Shown: positions 21,255 through 29,275, counted from the first letter of the stretch. The stretch is 36,049 bases of DNA from Thermoleophilaceae bacterium (GCA_036378175.1 DASUWY010000020.1:1-36049), one strand, 5' to 3'. Translations and numbers: made by a program. The notes: generated by a model not told the origin, from the sequence alone.

Positions 21255-24071
21255 GTGCGACGTCTGCTTTGGGGAGTGGCGGCGGGATGGCTCGCGGTGC
21301 TGGCGCTTTGCGCGTCCGCGAGCGCGCAGCTTCCGCTGCCCGTGCCGCTTCCCACGCTTCCCGTGGTGGGCGGCGGCGGGCCTGCCCCGCAGCCCTACGG
21401 AGCCAACGACGGCGGCGGCTTCCGCAACATCCTGCCGCCGGGCGAGAACGGCTTCGACAACGCCGCGCAGCTCGCCGCCTTCGAGGCCACCAAGGCGAGG
21501 CCGCCGCACAACGACGACCAGCTCGGGATGTACAGCAACCTGATCTACGCCGCTCCCGGGCTCACCGAGGCGCAGATCCCGAGCTACTTCAAGGACGCGA
21601 CCTTCGGGGTGCAGCCGAACGATGTGGAGAGCACGGAGAGCCCGCGCTCGGACGTGACGATCGAGCGTGACAAGGGCTTCGGCGTCCCGCACGTGTACGG
21701 CGCCACTCGCGCGGGCACGATGTTCGGCCTCGGCTACGCCACCGCGGAGGACCGGCTCTTCTTCATCGACATCCTCCGCCACCTCGGCCGCGCGGAGCTC
21801 ACGAGCTTCGCCGGCGGCGCGCCGGGCAACCAGGCGTTCGACCAGCAGCAGTGGGCCACGGCGCCGTACACCGAGGCGGACCTGACCAAGCAGGTGAACC
21901 AGTTCACGCAGCTCTACGGCGCGGACGGCGATCAGGTGGAGCAGGACGTTCTCAACTACATCGCCGGCATCAACCAGTACATCGCCGAAGCGCGGATCAA
22001 CCCGCTGAAGATGCCGGGCGAGTACGACGCCATCAACCAGCCTCAGGGCCCGACGGACTTCAAGCCCGAGGACCTGATCGCCATCGCCTCGCTCGTGGGT
22101 GGCATCTTCGGCAACGGCGGCGGCAACGAACTCGCTTCCGCGCAGGTGTACGAGGCGGCGCTGAAGCGGTTCGGGAGGAAGCGCGGGCCCAAGGTGTGGA
22201 GCGACTTCCGCTCTGCAAATGACCCCGAGGCGCCGACCACGGTGCACACCGGCAAGAGGTTCCCGTACGACAGGTACGCGAAGAAGACCGCCAGGGGCAG
22301 CCGTGCGCTGCCGGACCCGGGCACGTTGAAGACCACGCTCGGCCAGGGAATCAGCCACTCCTCCTCGGCGGCGAGCCAGGCGAGCACCAGCCGCTCCGGC
22401 CTCGCCAGCGGGCTGCAGGGCCTGTTCGCCTTCCCGCACGCGAACTCGAACGCGCTCGTGGTGTCCGCCGCGCATTCGGTGTCCGGCCATCCGCTCGCCG
22501 TGTTCGGGCCGCAGGTGGCGTACTTCGCCCCGGAGATCCTGATGGAGGAGGACGTGCACGGGCCGGGCATCGACGCTCGCGGCGCCGCCTTCCCGGGCGT
22601 GAACCTCTACGTGGAGCTCGGCCACGGGCGCGACTACGCGTGGAGCGCCACCTCCGCCGGCAGCGACATCTCGGACACGTGGGCGCTGCCTCTCTGCGAG
22701 CCGAACGGGGCCAAGCCGACGGTGAACTCCAACTACTACCTGTACAAGGGCGCCTGCCGCCAGATGGAGACGCTCACGCGGCACAACAGCTGGACGCCCA
22801 ACCTCGCCGACTCCACGCCGGCCGGCAGCGAGACCCTCACGGCACAGCGCACCGCGCTTGGACTCGTGGCCGGCCGCGCCACGATCAAGGGCAAGCCGGT
22901 GGCCTACGTGAAGGACCGCACCACCTACTTCCACGAGGTGGACTCCGCGCTCGGATTCAAGGACATCAACGATCCGAACAAGGTCACCGGCCCGCACGAC
23001 TTCCAGGTGGCGATGTCGAAGGTGGGCTACACGTTCAACTGGTTCTACGTCGACAACAAGCACACCGCCTACTTCAACTCCGGCAACGACCCGGTGCGCC
23101 CGCGCGGGCCGAACTACGACCTTCCGGTGTGGGGCAGGAAGAAGTGGCTGTGGAAGGGCTTCAACGATCAGCTCAACACCGCGCGGTACCTCGCCTTCAG
23201 CAAGCATCCGCAGGTGATCGACCAGGACTGGATGACGAGCTGGAACAACAAGCAGGCGCCCGGCTTCCACGCGGCCGACAACCAGTGGGGCTACGGGCCC
23301 GTGTACCGCTCGCAGATGCTCGACGAAAGCCTCAAGCCGCAGGTGGCGCATGGCAAGAAGACCACGCTGGCCGGCGTGATCAACGCGATGGAGAACGCCG
23401 GGACCGTGGACATGCGTGCTGACCGGCTGCTGCCGCTCGCGTTCAAGCTCCTCGGCAAGCCGAGGAACGCGACCGCCGCGCACGCGCTCGCCGAGCTGAA
23501 GGCCTGGCACGCGTCCGGATCGCACCGCATCGATCGCAACAGGGACGGCAGCTACGACAACGCGGACGCCGTGCGCATCATGGACGCCTGGTGGCCGCTG
23601 TGGCTGAAGGGCGAGTTCGAGCCTGTGCTCGGCAGCAACCTGTTCGGCAAGCTCGAGAACATCATCTCGCTCGACAACCCGCCCAACAACGAGGGCCAGC
23701 ACCTCGGCTCGGCCTACCAGGACGGCTGGTGGGGCTATGTGTCGAAGGACCTGCGTCGGCTGCTCGGGCGGCGCGAGCGCGGCAGGTACTCGCGCATCTA
23801 CTGCGGCGCCGGCCACTCCGGCAGGCAGTCACGCAAACGCATGCTTCGCGGGTGCCGAAGCCAGCTCTTGAACTCGCTGATCAAGGCCGCGCGGACGCCC
23901 GCCTCGTCCCTCTACAAGGACGACGTCTGCTCGGCGCAGGGCCAACCGGACAGCCAGACGTGCTTCGACAAGGTGTACTTCCGCCCGCTCGGCGCGGTCA
24001 CGCAGCCGCTGATTCCGTGGATCAACCGGCCCACCTTCCAGCAGGTCGTGGAAGTGCAAAATCACCGCTAG
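21255..24071 (+). CDS. Secreted penicillin acylase family (S45) Ntn-hydrolase
   Basis: A 938-residue exported hydrolase of the penicillin G/AHL acylase family, which cleaves amide bonds after self-processing into two chains. A signal peptide covers residues 1-24 (RRLLWGVAAGWLAVLALCASASA). The alpha region includes IERDKGFGVPHVYGATRAG and TAEDRLFFIDILRH, as in other S45 enzymes. The catalytic N-terminal Ser of the beta chain should be Ser398 in FPHANSNALVVSA. It follows a Ser/Gly-rich stretch (about residues 355-385) suited to be the removed spacer. The beta chain has GHPLAVFGPQ, GHGRDYAWSATSAGSDISD and FNWFYVDNKHTAYFNSG. The last 80 residues contain several Cys, consistent with disulfides outside the cell. 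I prefer GTG 21255; GTG 21243 adds four residues. Substrate unknown. Confidence 0.85.
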   Translation: MRRLLWGVAAGWLAVLALCASASAQLPLPVPLPTLPVVGGGGPAPQPYGANDGGGFRNILPPGENGFDNAAQLAAFEATKARPPHNDDQLGMYSNLIYAAPGLTEAQIPSYFKDATFGVQPNDVESTESPRSDVTIERDKGFGVPHVYGATRAGTMFGLGYATAEDRLFFIDILRHLGRAELTSFAGGAPGNQAFDQQQWATAPYTEADLTKQVNQFTQLYGADGDQVEQDVLNYIAGINQYIAEARINPLKMPGEYDAINQPQGPTDFKPEDLIAIASLVGGIFGNGGGNELASAQVYEAALKRFGRKRGPKVWSDFRSANDPEAPTTVHTGKRFPYDRYAKKTARGSRALPDPGTLKTTLGQGISHSSSAASQASTSRSGLASGLQGLFAFPHANSNALVVSAAHSVSGHPLAVFGPQVAYFAPEILMEEDVHGPGIDARGAAFPGVNLYVELGHGRDYAWSATSAGSDISDTWALPLCEPNGAKPTVNSNYYLYKGACRQMETLTRHNSWTPNLADSTPAGSETLTAQRTALGLVAGRATIKGKPVAYVKDRTTYFHEVDSALGFKDINDPNKVTGPHDFQVAMSKVGYTFNWFYVDNKHTAYFNSGNDPVRPRGPNYDLPVWGRKKWLWKGFNDQLNTARYLAFSKHPQVIDQDWMTSWNNKQAPGFHAADNQWGYGPVYRSQMLDESLKPQVAHGKKTTLAGVINAMENAGTVDMRADRLLPLAFKLLGKPRNATAAHALAELKAWHASGSHRIDRNRDGSYDNADAVRIMDAWWPLWLKGEFEPVLGSNLFGKLENIISLDNPPNNEGQHLGSAYQDGWWGYVSKDLRRLLGRRERGRYSRIYCGAGHSGRQSRKRMLRGCRSQLLNSLIKAARTPASSLYKDDVCSAQGQPDSQTCFDKVYFRPLGAVTQPLIPWINRPTFQQVVEVQNHR

Positions 24072-24098
24072 CGGCGGCTAACCTCCATCAAATGTCCA

Positions 24099-24119
24099 GG
24101 CGCATTGACACAATGCGCC
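24099..24119. promoter_or_regulatory. 21-base perfect palindrome GGCGCATTG-ACA-CAATGCGCC overlapping a -35 box
   Basis: Nine-base arms with a three-base centre form the most perfect dyad in the window. The -35 consensus TTGACA occupies 24105-24110 inside it, and TAGGTA at 24129-24134 lies 18 bases further on as a possible -10. A repressor bound here would occlude RNA polymerase for the downstream secreted-protein gene. It could also be a factor-dependent terminator of the acylase, as no T tract follows. Confidence 0.55.
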
Positions 24120-24136
24120 GTGAGTAAGTAGGTATG

Positions 24137-24168
24137 GAGGGTTCGCCCGCAAGGGCTCCGGAACCCTC
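24137..24168 (+). promoter_or_regulatory. Structured 5' leader hairpin with GCAA (GNRA) loop
   Basis: GAGGGTTC (24137-24144) pairs perfectly with GAACCCTC (24161-24168). Inside, GCCC pairs with GGGC around a GCAA tetraloop, leaving TCCG as a bulge on the 3' side. The hairpin lies at or just after the predicted transcription start and about 18 bases before the ribosome binding site AGGAGG (24186-24191, 7 bases from the ATG). It may protect the transcript or sense something. Confidence 0.5.
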
Positions 24169-24185
24169 ACCCTCGTCCGTCCAGC

Positions 24186-24191
24186 AGGAGG
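24186..24191 (+). promoter_or_regulatory. Ribosome binding site AGGAGG
   Basis: A consensus Shine-Dalgarno sequence 7 bases before ATG 24199. Strong sites are rare in this window, so the gene is probably well translated. Confidence 0.7.
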
Positions 24192-24198
24192 CTCGCCA

Positions 24199-24888
24199 AT
24201 GAGGCGCATCGCCCACCGTTTCACCTCGCCCGTGTTCACCGCCGTGGTCGTCGCGCTCGTGGTCGGGGCCACCACCGCAGCCGCGGCCCCCACGGCCGTC
24301 ACCAGCGTCGTGAAGTTCGCAAAGCGCGCCACCTTCGCCAAGAAAGCCGCCCGCGCCACGCGTGCCAAGTACGCCACCCGCGCCGGCAAGGCGAGGCGCG
24401 CGACGCTGGCACTCAGCGCCAATGTCGCGAACAACGCCACCCTGCTCGGCGGCCAGCCCGCATCCGCTTACGCGCGCGGCCCGTCGAACCAGAAGATCGA
24501 CTTCCGCGCCCAGGCCGGCACTGGTGAGACCACGCTGCTCGACACCGGCAAGCTGCTGCTGAGCGCCAGCTGTGACGGCACCGGCAAGCTGCGGATCCTC
24601 GCCAGCACGAAGGTCGACCACGCCGACATCGAGGGACTCGGCAACGGCGGCGACATCCAGGACGACGACTTCAATATCGGCGAGAGCCCCGTGAGCCTCG
24701 GGCCGACACAGGGCGAGACGCGTCGAGTGATGTACACCGAACCGGGCGGGCAGACGGTGGAGCTGAACTTCCTGGCGTCGGCGTCGAACTATCCGCCCCC
24801 GGGTTCCGGCGACCCGAATCCCGACCATGGCAAGCCGCTCGGCGGCTCGGTTGCCTGCCTCGTCACCGGGTTCGCGATCGTGCAGTAG
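24199..24888 (+). CDS. Secreted protein with Ala/Lys/Arg-rich repeat region
   Basis: A 229-residue exported protein. The signal peptide runs to about residue 29 (VFTAVVVALVVGATTAAAA). Residues about 36-75 are a low-complexity stretch in which Ala recurs every three to four residues between Lys, Arg and Thr (FAKRATFAKKAARATRAKYA), leading to NNATLLGGQPASAYARG. This layout is, to my recollection, common in secreted proteins of Solirubrobacterales. The C-terminal 140 residues look like a beta sandwich with two Cys (about residues 129 and 221) that could pair. No enzyme motif is present. A surface or extracellular binding role is inferred. Its strong ribosome binding site, palindrome-covered promoter and leader hairpin mark it as a regulated gene. 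Confidence 0.75.
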   Translation: MRRIAHRFTSPVFTAVVVALVVGATTAAAAPTAVTSVVKFAKRATFAKKAARATRAKYATRAGKARRATLALSANVANNATLLGGQPASAYARGPSNQKIDFRAQAGTGETTLLDTGKLLLSASCDGTGKLRILASTKVDHADIEGLGNGGDIQDDDFNIGESPVSLGPTQGETRRVMYTEPGGQTVELNFLASASNYPPPGSGDPNPDHGKPLGGSVACLVTGFAIVQ

Positions 24889-24918
24889 GCGCTTAGGCGC
24901 GCGTGCGAGAGTACGCGC

Positions 24919-25701
24919 GTGCCGTGGGTGGAAACCGAATCGCTCTCCTTCGCCGCTCGCCATGAGAGCGAGCGGTCGGAGGAGGCCGCCGCCGTGCTGG
25001 ACGAGCTCGAGGGGTTCCGGGAGCGGCTGCGCGAGCTGTTCGAGGTCACTCCCTGGGACGTGGCGGTGGTGATCCACCCCGACCCGTTCCAGCTCTACCT
25101 CGCACAGCCGTGGCTACCGCTGGCGCGCTTCGCCGCGGCGCCCGCGAGCCGGCGCTACTTCTCGGGCTGGTTCTCGTCGCGCGAGATCCACGTGCTGTCG
25201 CCGGCCGTGTTGAAGGAGCGGGCGTCGAACGTGCCGGGGTCGCGCGAGGCCATGGCGCTCGCGCCGCTCCACGAGTACGCACACCTCGTCGTGGGCGCGA
25301 ACAACAAGCGCCTGCCTCCCCCGTTCAACCCTGGCAGCTTCCGCCGCTACCTGCGCTGGGCGTGGCTCTGTGAGGGCGCGGCCACCTGGCTCTCGGGCCA
25401 GGCGCAGTTCCTCGGCCCGGCGATCGCGCGCTACATGCACGAGGGCGGCCGCTCCGCGTTCCCGCCGCGCCCGCGCGATGCGCTGCTGCTCGGGGGCTCG
25501 CTGTTCGGGCTGCTCGAGCGGGAGCAGGGCAAGCGCGCGTGCGTGGAACTGCTCACCGAGCTGAATCCGGAGGGCGCCGTGCCGGCACTCGAGCGCGCGT
25601 TCGGCGCCCACCGCTTCGAGATCGAGGCGCACTGGCGGCGCTACCTCACCGAGCTCGCCACGCGCGTGCCGGTTCCTAGAGACCGAGCGTCTTCGCGATG
25701 A
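24919..25701 (+). CDS. Putative zinc metallopeptidase, gluzincin (peptidase MA-like) type
   Basis: A 260-residue protein without a signal peptide. It carries HEYAH (His118-Glu119-x-x-His122) and, 30 residues on, CEGAATWLSGQ with Glu152. That is the layout of gluzincin metallopeptidases, where two His and the later Glu bind zinc and the first Glu is the base. The preceding strand SSREIHVLSP is what peptidase-MA-like proteins have before the helix. An N-terminal region with VVIHPDPFQLY resembles the edge of the same fold. I know no closer family, and activity is unproven. Start is GTG 24919. The last 26 bases overlap the convergent acyl-CoA dehydrogenase gene. Confidence 0.65.
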   Translation: MPWVETESLSFAARHESERSEEAAAVLDELEGFRERLRELFEVTPWDVAVVIHPDPFQLYLAQPWLPLARFAAAPASRRYFSGWFSSREIHVLSPAVLKERASNVPGSREAMALAPLHEYAHLVVGANNKRLPPPFNPGSFRRYLRWAWLCEGAATWLSGQAQFLGPAIARYMHEGGRSAFPPRPRDALLLGGSLFGLLEREQGKRACVELLTELNPEGAVPALERAFGAHRFEIEAHWRRYLTELATRVPVPRDRASSR

Positions 25702-26839
25702 TGTTCTTCTGAATCTCGGAGGTGCCGCCGTAGATGGTGGTCACCACCGCGGTGCGCAGGTGGCGCTCCATCGGATACTCGGTGGCGTAGCCGTAGCCGC
25801 CCATGATCTGCAGCCCCTCGAGGGCGCAGCGCTTGGCCAGCTCGGTGGCCGCCAGCTTGGCCATCGACGCCTCCTGCGGGAGCATCCGGCCCGGATCCTC
25901 GTCCGTCATCCGGGCGACCCAGTGCACGAGCAGGCGCGTGCGCGTGAGGTCGGTGGCCATGTCCGCGAACTTGTGCTGGAGCGCCTGGAAGGTCCCGACG
26001 GGGCGGCCGAACTGTCGCCGCTCCTTCGCGTAGGCGAGAGCGTCGTCGAACGCGCGCTGCGCGAGGCCGAGCGCGGTGGCCCCGAGGATCACCCGCTCGT
26101 TGTTCAGCCCGGCCATGAGCTGCATCCAGCCCGCGCCCTCGCTGCCGAGCAGCGCGTCCTCGGGCACCCGCACGTTGTCGAGGTGGAGCTCGTTGGTGTC
26201 CTCGCCGCCGAGCGTCTCGATCGGCGTGATCGTGAAGCCCTCGGTCTCGCGCGGCACGAGGATCATCGACATGCCCTCGTGGGGATTGTCGGTGCGCTCG
26301 CTGCGGCAGACGATCAGGACGTGGCTCGCCTTGTGGGCGAACGAGCACCACATCTTCGAGCCGTTCAGCACCCATTCGCCGTTCTCGCGCACAGCGCTCG
26401 TCTTGAGCGACGCCACGTCCGAGCCGGACTCGGGCTCGGACATCGCGATCGCGAGCGTGCCGCCGGCCGCCACTCTCCCGAGCAGGTCGCGCTTCTGCTC
26501 CTCGGTGCCGAAGCGGTTGAGCGCGCCCACCACGATGAGCGTTACCGCGTACGCGCCCACCGGCGCCTGCCCGCGCGTGAACTCCTCGAGGAAGAGCACG
26601 GCGTCGAGGAACGTGCCGCCGGAGCCGCCGTACTCCTCGGGAATGCAGAGCCCGTACCAGCCGAGCTCGGCCATCTTCTTCGCGATCTCGTGGTTGTGCG
26701 GGTCGGTGAAGCCGCCCGTGAGCTCGGCCAGCTTCTCCGTGGTGCCGAACTCGCGCGCGCAGAAGTCGCGGATCGACTCAACGAAGTGGCGCTGCTCGTC
26801 GGTAAGGCCGAGAGCTGATGCAGGTGGGGCAACAGTCAC
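25676..26839 (-). CDS. Acyl-CoA dehydrogenase (long-chain/isovaleryl-type active site)
   Basis: A 387-residue FAD enzyme that introduces the alpha,beta double bond in an acyl-CoA and passes electrons to ETF. It has the N-terminal helical domain (LTDEQRHFVESIRDF), the central beta domain (AIAMSEPESGSDVASLKTSA, VLNGSKMWCSFAHKA) and the C-terminal helices (RRQFGRPVGTFQALQHK, GGYGYATEYPMERHLR). The usual catalytic Glu of the YEGT loop is Gly (IYGGTSEIQ). Glu248 in GLNNERVI sits where long-chain and isovaleryl-CoA dehydrogenases keep their base. Its GTG start overlaps the stop of the upstream dehydrogenase in GTGA, so the two are coupled and may form a hetero-oligomer. Substrate unknown. Confidence 0.9.
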   Translation of the reverse strand: MTVAPPASALGLTDEQRHFVESIRDFCAREFGTTEKLAELTGGFTDPHNHEIAKKMAELGWYGLCIPEEYGGSGGTFLDAVLFLEEFTRGQAPVGAYAVTLIVVGALNRFGTEEQKRDLLGRVAAGGTLAIAMSEPESGSDVASLKTSAVRENGEWVLNGSKMWCSFAHKASHVLIVCRSERTDNPHEGMSMILVPRETEGFTITPIETLGGEDTNELHLDNVRVPEDALLGSEGAGWMQLMAGLNNERVILGATALGLAQRAFDDALAYAKERRQFGRPVGTFQALQHKFADMATDLTRTRLLVHWVARMTDEDPGRMLPQEASMAKLAATELAKRCALEGLQIMGGYGYATEYPMERHLRTAVVTTIYGGTSEIQKNIIAKTLGL

Positions 26840-28068
26840 GACGCGACCGGCTGGGGCTCTTCGACCTTGAACCTGTTCAGCTCGCGCAGCGCGATCACCA
26901 TCTTGTGGACCTCGTCGGGCCCGTCGGCGATGCGCAGCATCCGCCCGTGGCGCCACATGGCCGCCACCGGCGTGTCGTCGGACACGCCGAGCGCCCCGAG
27001 CACCTGGATCGCGCGGTCGAGCACGTCCATGAACACGTTGGCCGCCACCACCTTGATCATCGAGATCTCCTGCCGCGCGGCCCGCTTGCCCTCGGTGTCC
27101 ATCTTCCAGGCGGCGTGCAGCACCATCAGCCGAGCGCCGTGGATCTCCATCCGCGAGCGCGCCACGAAGTCCTGCACGAACTGCTTCTCCGCGAGCTTGC
27201 CGCCGAACGCCTCGCGCTCGTTCGCGCGCCGGCACATGATCTCGAAGGCGCGCTCGGCGCCACCGATCGCTCGCATGCAGTGGTGGATGCGGCCGGGGCC
27301 GAGGCGGTCCTGCGCGATCTTGAAGCCGGCACCGCGCTCGCCGAGCACGTTCGCAGCCGGCACCCGGCAGTCCTCGTAACGGATCTCGCAGTGACCTGGG
27401 CCGCCGTCGTGGCCCATCACCGGCACCGGACGGATGAGGTTGAAGCCCGGCGTGTCGGTGGGCACGAGGATCATGCTCGCGCGCTTGTGCGGCGCCGCAT
27501 CCGGATCGGTGACCACCATGGCGATCGCGATCGACGCTCCCACCGCCCCGCTCGTGAACCACTTGTGGCCGTTGATCACCCACTCGTCGCCGTCCAGCTC
27601 GGCGCGCGTGTGAAGCCCCGTGGGATCGGACCCCGAGGTGTCCGGCTCGGTCATCGAGAAGCAGCTGCGGATCTCGCCCTCGAGCAGCGGCCGCAGCCAG
27701 CGCTCCACCTGCTCGCCGGTGCCGTGCTCAGCGAGGATCTCCATGTTGCCCGTGTCGGGCGCCGAGCAGTTGTAGACCATCGGCGCGATCACGCTGCGGC
27801 CCATCTCCTCGCAGAGCATCCCGTACTCCCAGTTGGTGAGCCCGGCGCCGTAGCGCTCGTCCGGCATGAAGAGGTTCCACAACCCCTCGCCCTTCGCGCG
27901 CTCGCGCAACTCCACGAGCCCCTGGGGATACGCGCGCGGCGTGTGTACGGTCACCTCCTCGTCGAGCGCCCTGAGCAGCTCCATCTCGACCGGGAAGACG
28001 TGCTCCTCGTTGAACTCCTTGATGCGTTCAAGCAGGCTCTCGACCTGCGGAGTGGGAGTGAAGTCCAT
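26836..28068 (-). CDS. Acyl-CoA dehydrogenase (ACAD10/11-like)
   Basis: A 410-residue acyl-CoA dehydrogenase, the first gene of a coupled pair. The N terminus MDFTPTPQVESLLERIKEFN precedes a helical domain. The flavin-binding middle includes CFSMTEPDTSGSDPTGLHTR and VINGHKWFTSGAVG, and the C-terminal helices contain REAFGGKLAEKQFVQDFVA and RIADGPDEVHKMVI. The DGPDEVH ending is typical of the ACAD10/11 branch, whose members act on 4-hydroxy- or branched acyl-CoAs; that substrate is not established here. Start ATG 28068 has TAGCCT 8 bases upstream and no ribosome binding site. It is divergent from the glutamine amidotransferase gene across 45 bases. Confidence 0.9.
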   Translation of the reverse strand: MDFTPTPQVESLLERIKEFNEEHVFPVEMELLRALDEEVTVHTPRAYPQGLVELRERAKGEGLWNLFMPDERYGAGLTNWEYGMLCEEMGRSVIAPMVYNCSAPDTGNMEILAEHGTGEQVERWLRPLLEGEIRSCFSMTEPDTSGSDPTGLHTRAELDGDEWVINGHKWFTSGAVGASIAIAMVVTDPDAAPHKRASMILVPTDTPGFNLIRPVPVMGHDGGPGHCEIRYEDCRVPAANVLGERGAGFKIAQDRLGPGRIHHCMRAIGGAERAFEIMCRRANEREAFGGKLAEKQFVQDFVARSRMEIHGARLMVLHAAWKMDTEGKRAARQEISMIKVVAANVFMDVLDRAIQVLGALGVSDDTPVAAMWRHGRMLRIADGPDEVHKMVIALRELNRFKVEEPQPVAS

Positions 28069-28076
28069 GGGGCGGC

Positions 28077-28082
28077 AGGCTA
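28077..28082 (-). promoter_or_regulatory. Leaderless -10 box TAGCCT (acyl-CoA dehydrogenase pair)
   Basis: TAGCCT on the minus strand ends 8 bases before ATG 28068. The whole context, GTAGCCTGCCG, closely matches the box before the gene at 3203. Confidence 0.4.
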
Positions 28083-28100
28083 CTCCAAGACAGTTTCCGG

Positions 28101-28106
28101 TAGGAC
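28101..28106 (+). promoter_or_regulatory. Leaderless -10 box TAGGAC (glutamine amidotransferase)
   Basis: TAGGAC lies 7 bases before ATG 28114, preceded by GG as in other boxes of the window; the last base departs from TANNNT. Confidence 0.25.
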
Positions 28107-28113
28107 TCAGCGA

Positions 28114-28971
28114 ATGTGCCGCCTGTTCGGCCTCGCCACAGGCACCGAGCCGGTGAAGGCGACGTTCTGGCTGCTCGAGGCGCCCGACTCGCTCGCCCAG
28201 CAGAGCCGGCAGAACCCGGACGGCTACGGCCTGGCCACCTACCACCCGGAGGTCGAGGTGGAGAAGCGGCCGGTGGCCGCGTACGAGGACGAGGAGTTCG
28301 CGCGCGAGGCGAAGGAGCGGGAGTCCCCGGCGTTCCTGGCGCACGTCCGGTACGCGTCCACCGGAAAGGTCGCTCCCGAGAACACGCACCCCTTTGAGCA
28401 CGACGGGCGCACGTTCGCTCACAACGGGCACATCGAGGGCCTCCACGTGCTGGAGGAGCGACTCGGCGACTACCGCCGGCTTGTCCGCGGCGACACGGAT
28501 TCGGAGCGCTTCTTCGCACTCGCCATGAAGGAGACCGATGCGAACGGCGGCGACCCCGGAGCCGGCCTCGCCGCGGCCGCGCGCTGGGTGGCCGCCAACC
28601 TCCCGCTCTATGCGCTCAACTGCCTGCTCACCACCGGCACTGACATGTGGGCGCTGCGCTATCCCGACACCCACGACCTGCTGATGCTCGAGCGTGCCGA
28701 GGGCGGCCCGAGCGGGGCGCGGCATTTCGACGGCGCGAGCGCGGCTGGCCGGATCCGCGTGCGCTCGGGCGCGCTCGCGGGCTGCCGCGCGGTGGTGTTC
28801 GCCACCGAGCAGATGGACGAGGACGCCGCCTGGCGCAATCTCGAGCCCGGCGAGCTCGTGCACGTGGACCGCGATCTCGGCATCACGACCGAGATCGCGG
28901 TCGATCATGCGCCGGCGCACACACTGCGCCTCGAGGACCTGCTGCCGCACGCGGCGGAGTCGCAGCGTTAG
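28114..28971 (+). CDS. Class II glutamine amidotransferase (YafJ/EgtC-like)
   Basis: A 285-residue stand-alone glutaminase-fold protein of the Ntn-hydrolase class. The nucleophile is Cys2 (MCRLFGLATG), exposed after removal of Met1. HVRYASTGKVAPENTHPF and FAHNGHIEG are the usual glutamine-pocket and oxyanion motifs, followed by DTDSERFFAL. Relatives include YafJ and EgtC, which removes gamma-glutamate from an ergothioneine precursor. No egtB or egtD is in the window, so I do not assign EgtC. Upstream in-frame codons run antisense through the dehydrogenase gene and are not part of it; ATG 28114 is required by the Cys2 nucleophile. Confidence 0.88.
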   Translation: MCRLFGLATGTEPVKATFWLLEAPDSLAQQSRQNPDGYGLATYHPEVEVEKRPVAAYEDEEFAREAKERESPAFLAHVRYASTGKVAPENTHPFEHDGRTFAHNGHIEGLHVLEERLGDYRRLVRGDTDSERFFALAMKETDANGGDPGAGLAAAARWVAANLPLYALNCLLTTGTDMWALRYPDTHDLLMLERAEGGPSGARHFDGASAAGRIRVRSGALAGCRAVVFATEQMDEDAAWRNLEPGELVHVDRDLGITTEIAVDHAPAHTLRLEDLLPHAAESQR

Positions 28972-28974
28972 CTC

Positions 28975-29262
28975 TCACATGGCCGGCACGCCCGCGAGCA
29001 CGTCGATGGGACCCTCGGCCCGCTGCCTCGGCTCCTCGTGCTTCGCAGCCTCGACCACCACCGGCTTCGGATTCCGGAGCGCCCGCGGCCGGCGCGGCGG
29101 AGCCTGCGCGGAAACGACAATGGCGATCGCCTCCCCCAGGCCGGCAAGCGCGGCGGCCAGCCAGATCCCCATCGTCACCGCCTTCCAGCTTCCCGGCACC
29201 CAGAGAGTGGCGGCGAATGCGCTGGCCGACAGCGCGCCGGTGCCACACAGGAGCGTGAACAT
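28975..29262 (-). CDS. Small membrane protein of unknown function
   Basis: A 95-residue protein with two hydrophobic helices (residues about 2-20 and 27-50: WKAVTMGIWLAAALAGLGEA) and a polar, proline- and arginine-rich tail likely in the cytoplasm. I do not recognise a family. ATG 29262 is chosen because GGAAGGA at 29269-29275 lies 6 bases upstream; an ATG at 29277 would put that site inside the gene. It ends 3 bases from the convergent amidotransferase gene and is divergent from the GT-C-like gene across a region with two inverted repeats. Confidence 0.55.
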   Translation of the reverse strand: MFTLLCGTGALSASAFAATLWVPGSWKAVTMGIWLAAALAGLGEAIAIVVSAQAPPRRPRALRNPKPVVVEAAKHEEPRQRAEGPIDVLAGVPAM

Positions 29263-29268
29263 GTTGCG

Positions 29269-29275
29269 TCCTTCC
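29269..29275 (-). promoter_or_regulatory. Ribosome binding site GGAAGGA
   Basis: GGAAGGA lies 6 bases before ATG 29262 on the minus strand and decides between two in-frame starts. Confidence 0.5.

Noticed and set aside
20976-23816. A 946-codon open frame on the minus strand opposite the acylase gene
   Set aside because: It is rich in Arg, His, Val and Ala without domains and mirrors the third-position GC of the real gene; an antisense shadow.
26840-27583. A 248-residue N-terminal extension of the acyl-CoA dehydrogenase at 25676-26839
   Set aside because: It overlaps the upstream dehydrogenase gene on the same strand in another phase and lacks any fold; GTG 26839 with GTGA coupling is the natural start.
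28114-28971. EgtC of ergothioneine biosynthesis
   Set aside because: The fold and Cys2 fit, but egtB, egtD and egtA are absent from the window, so only the broader family is claimed.
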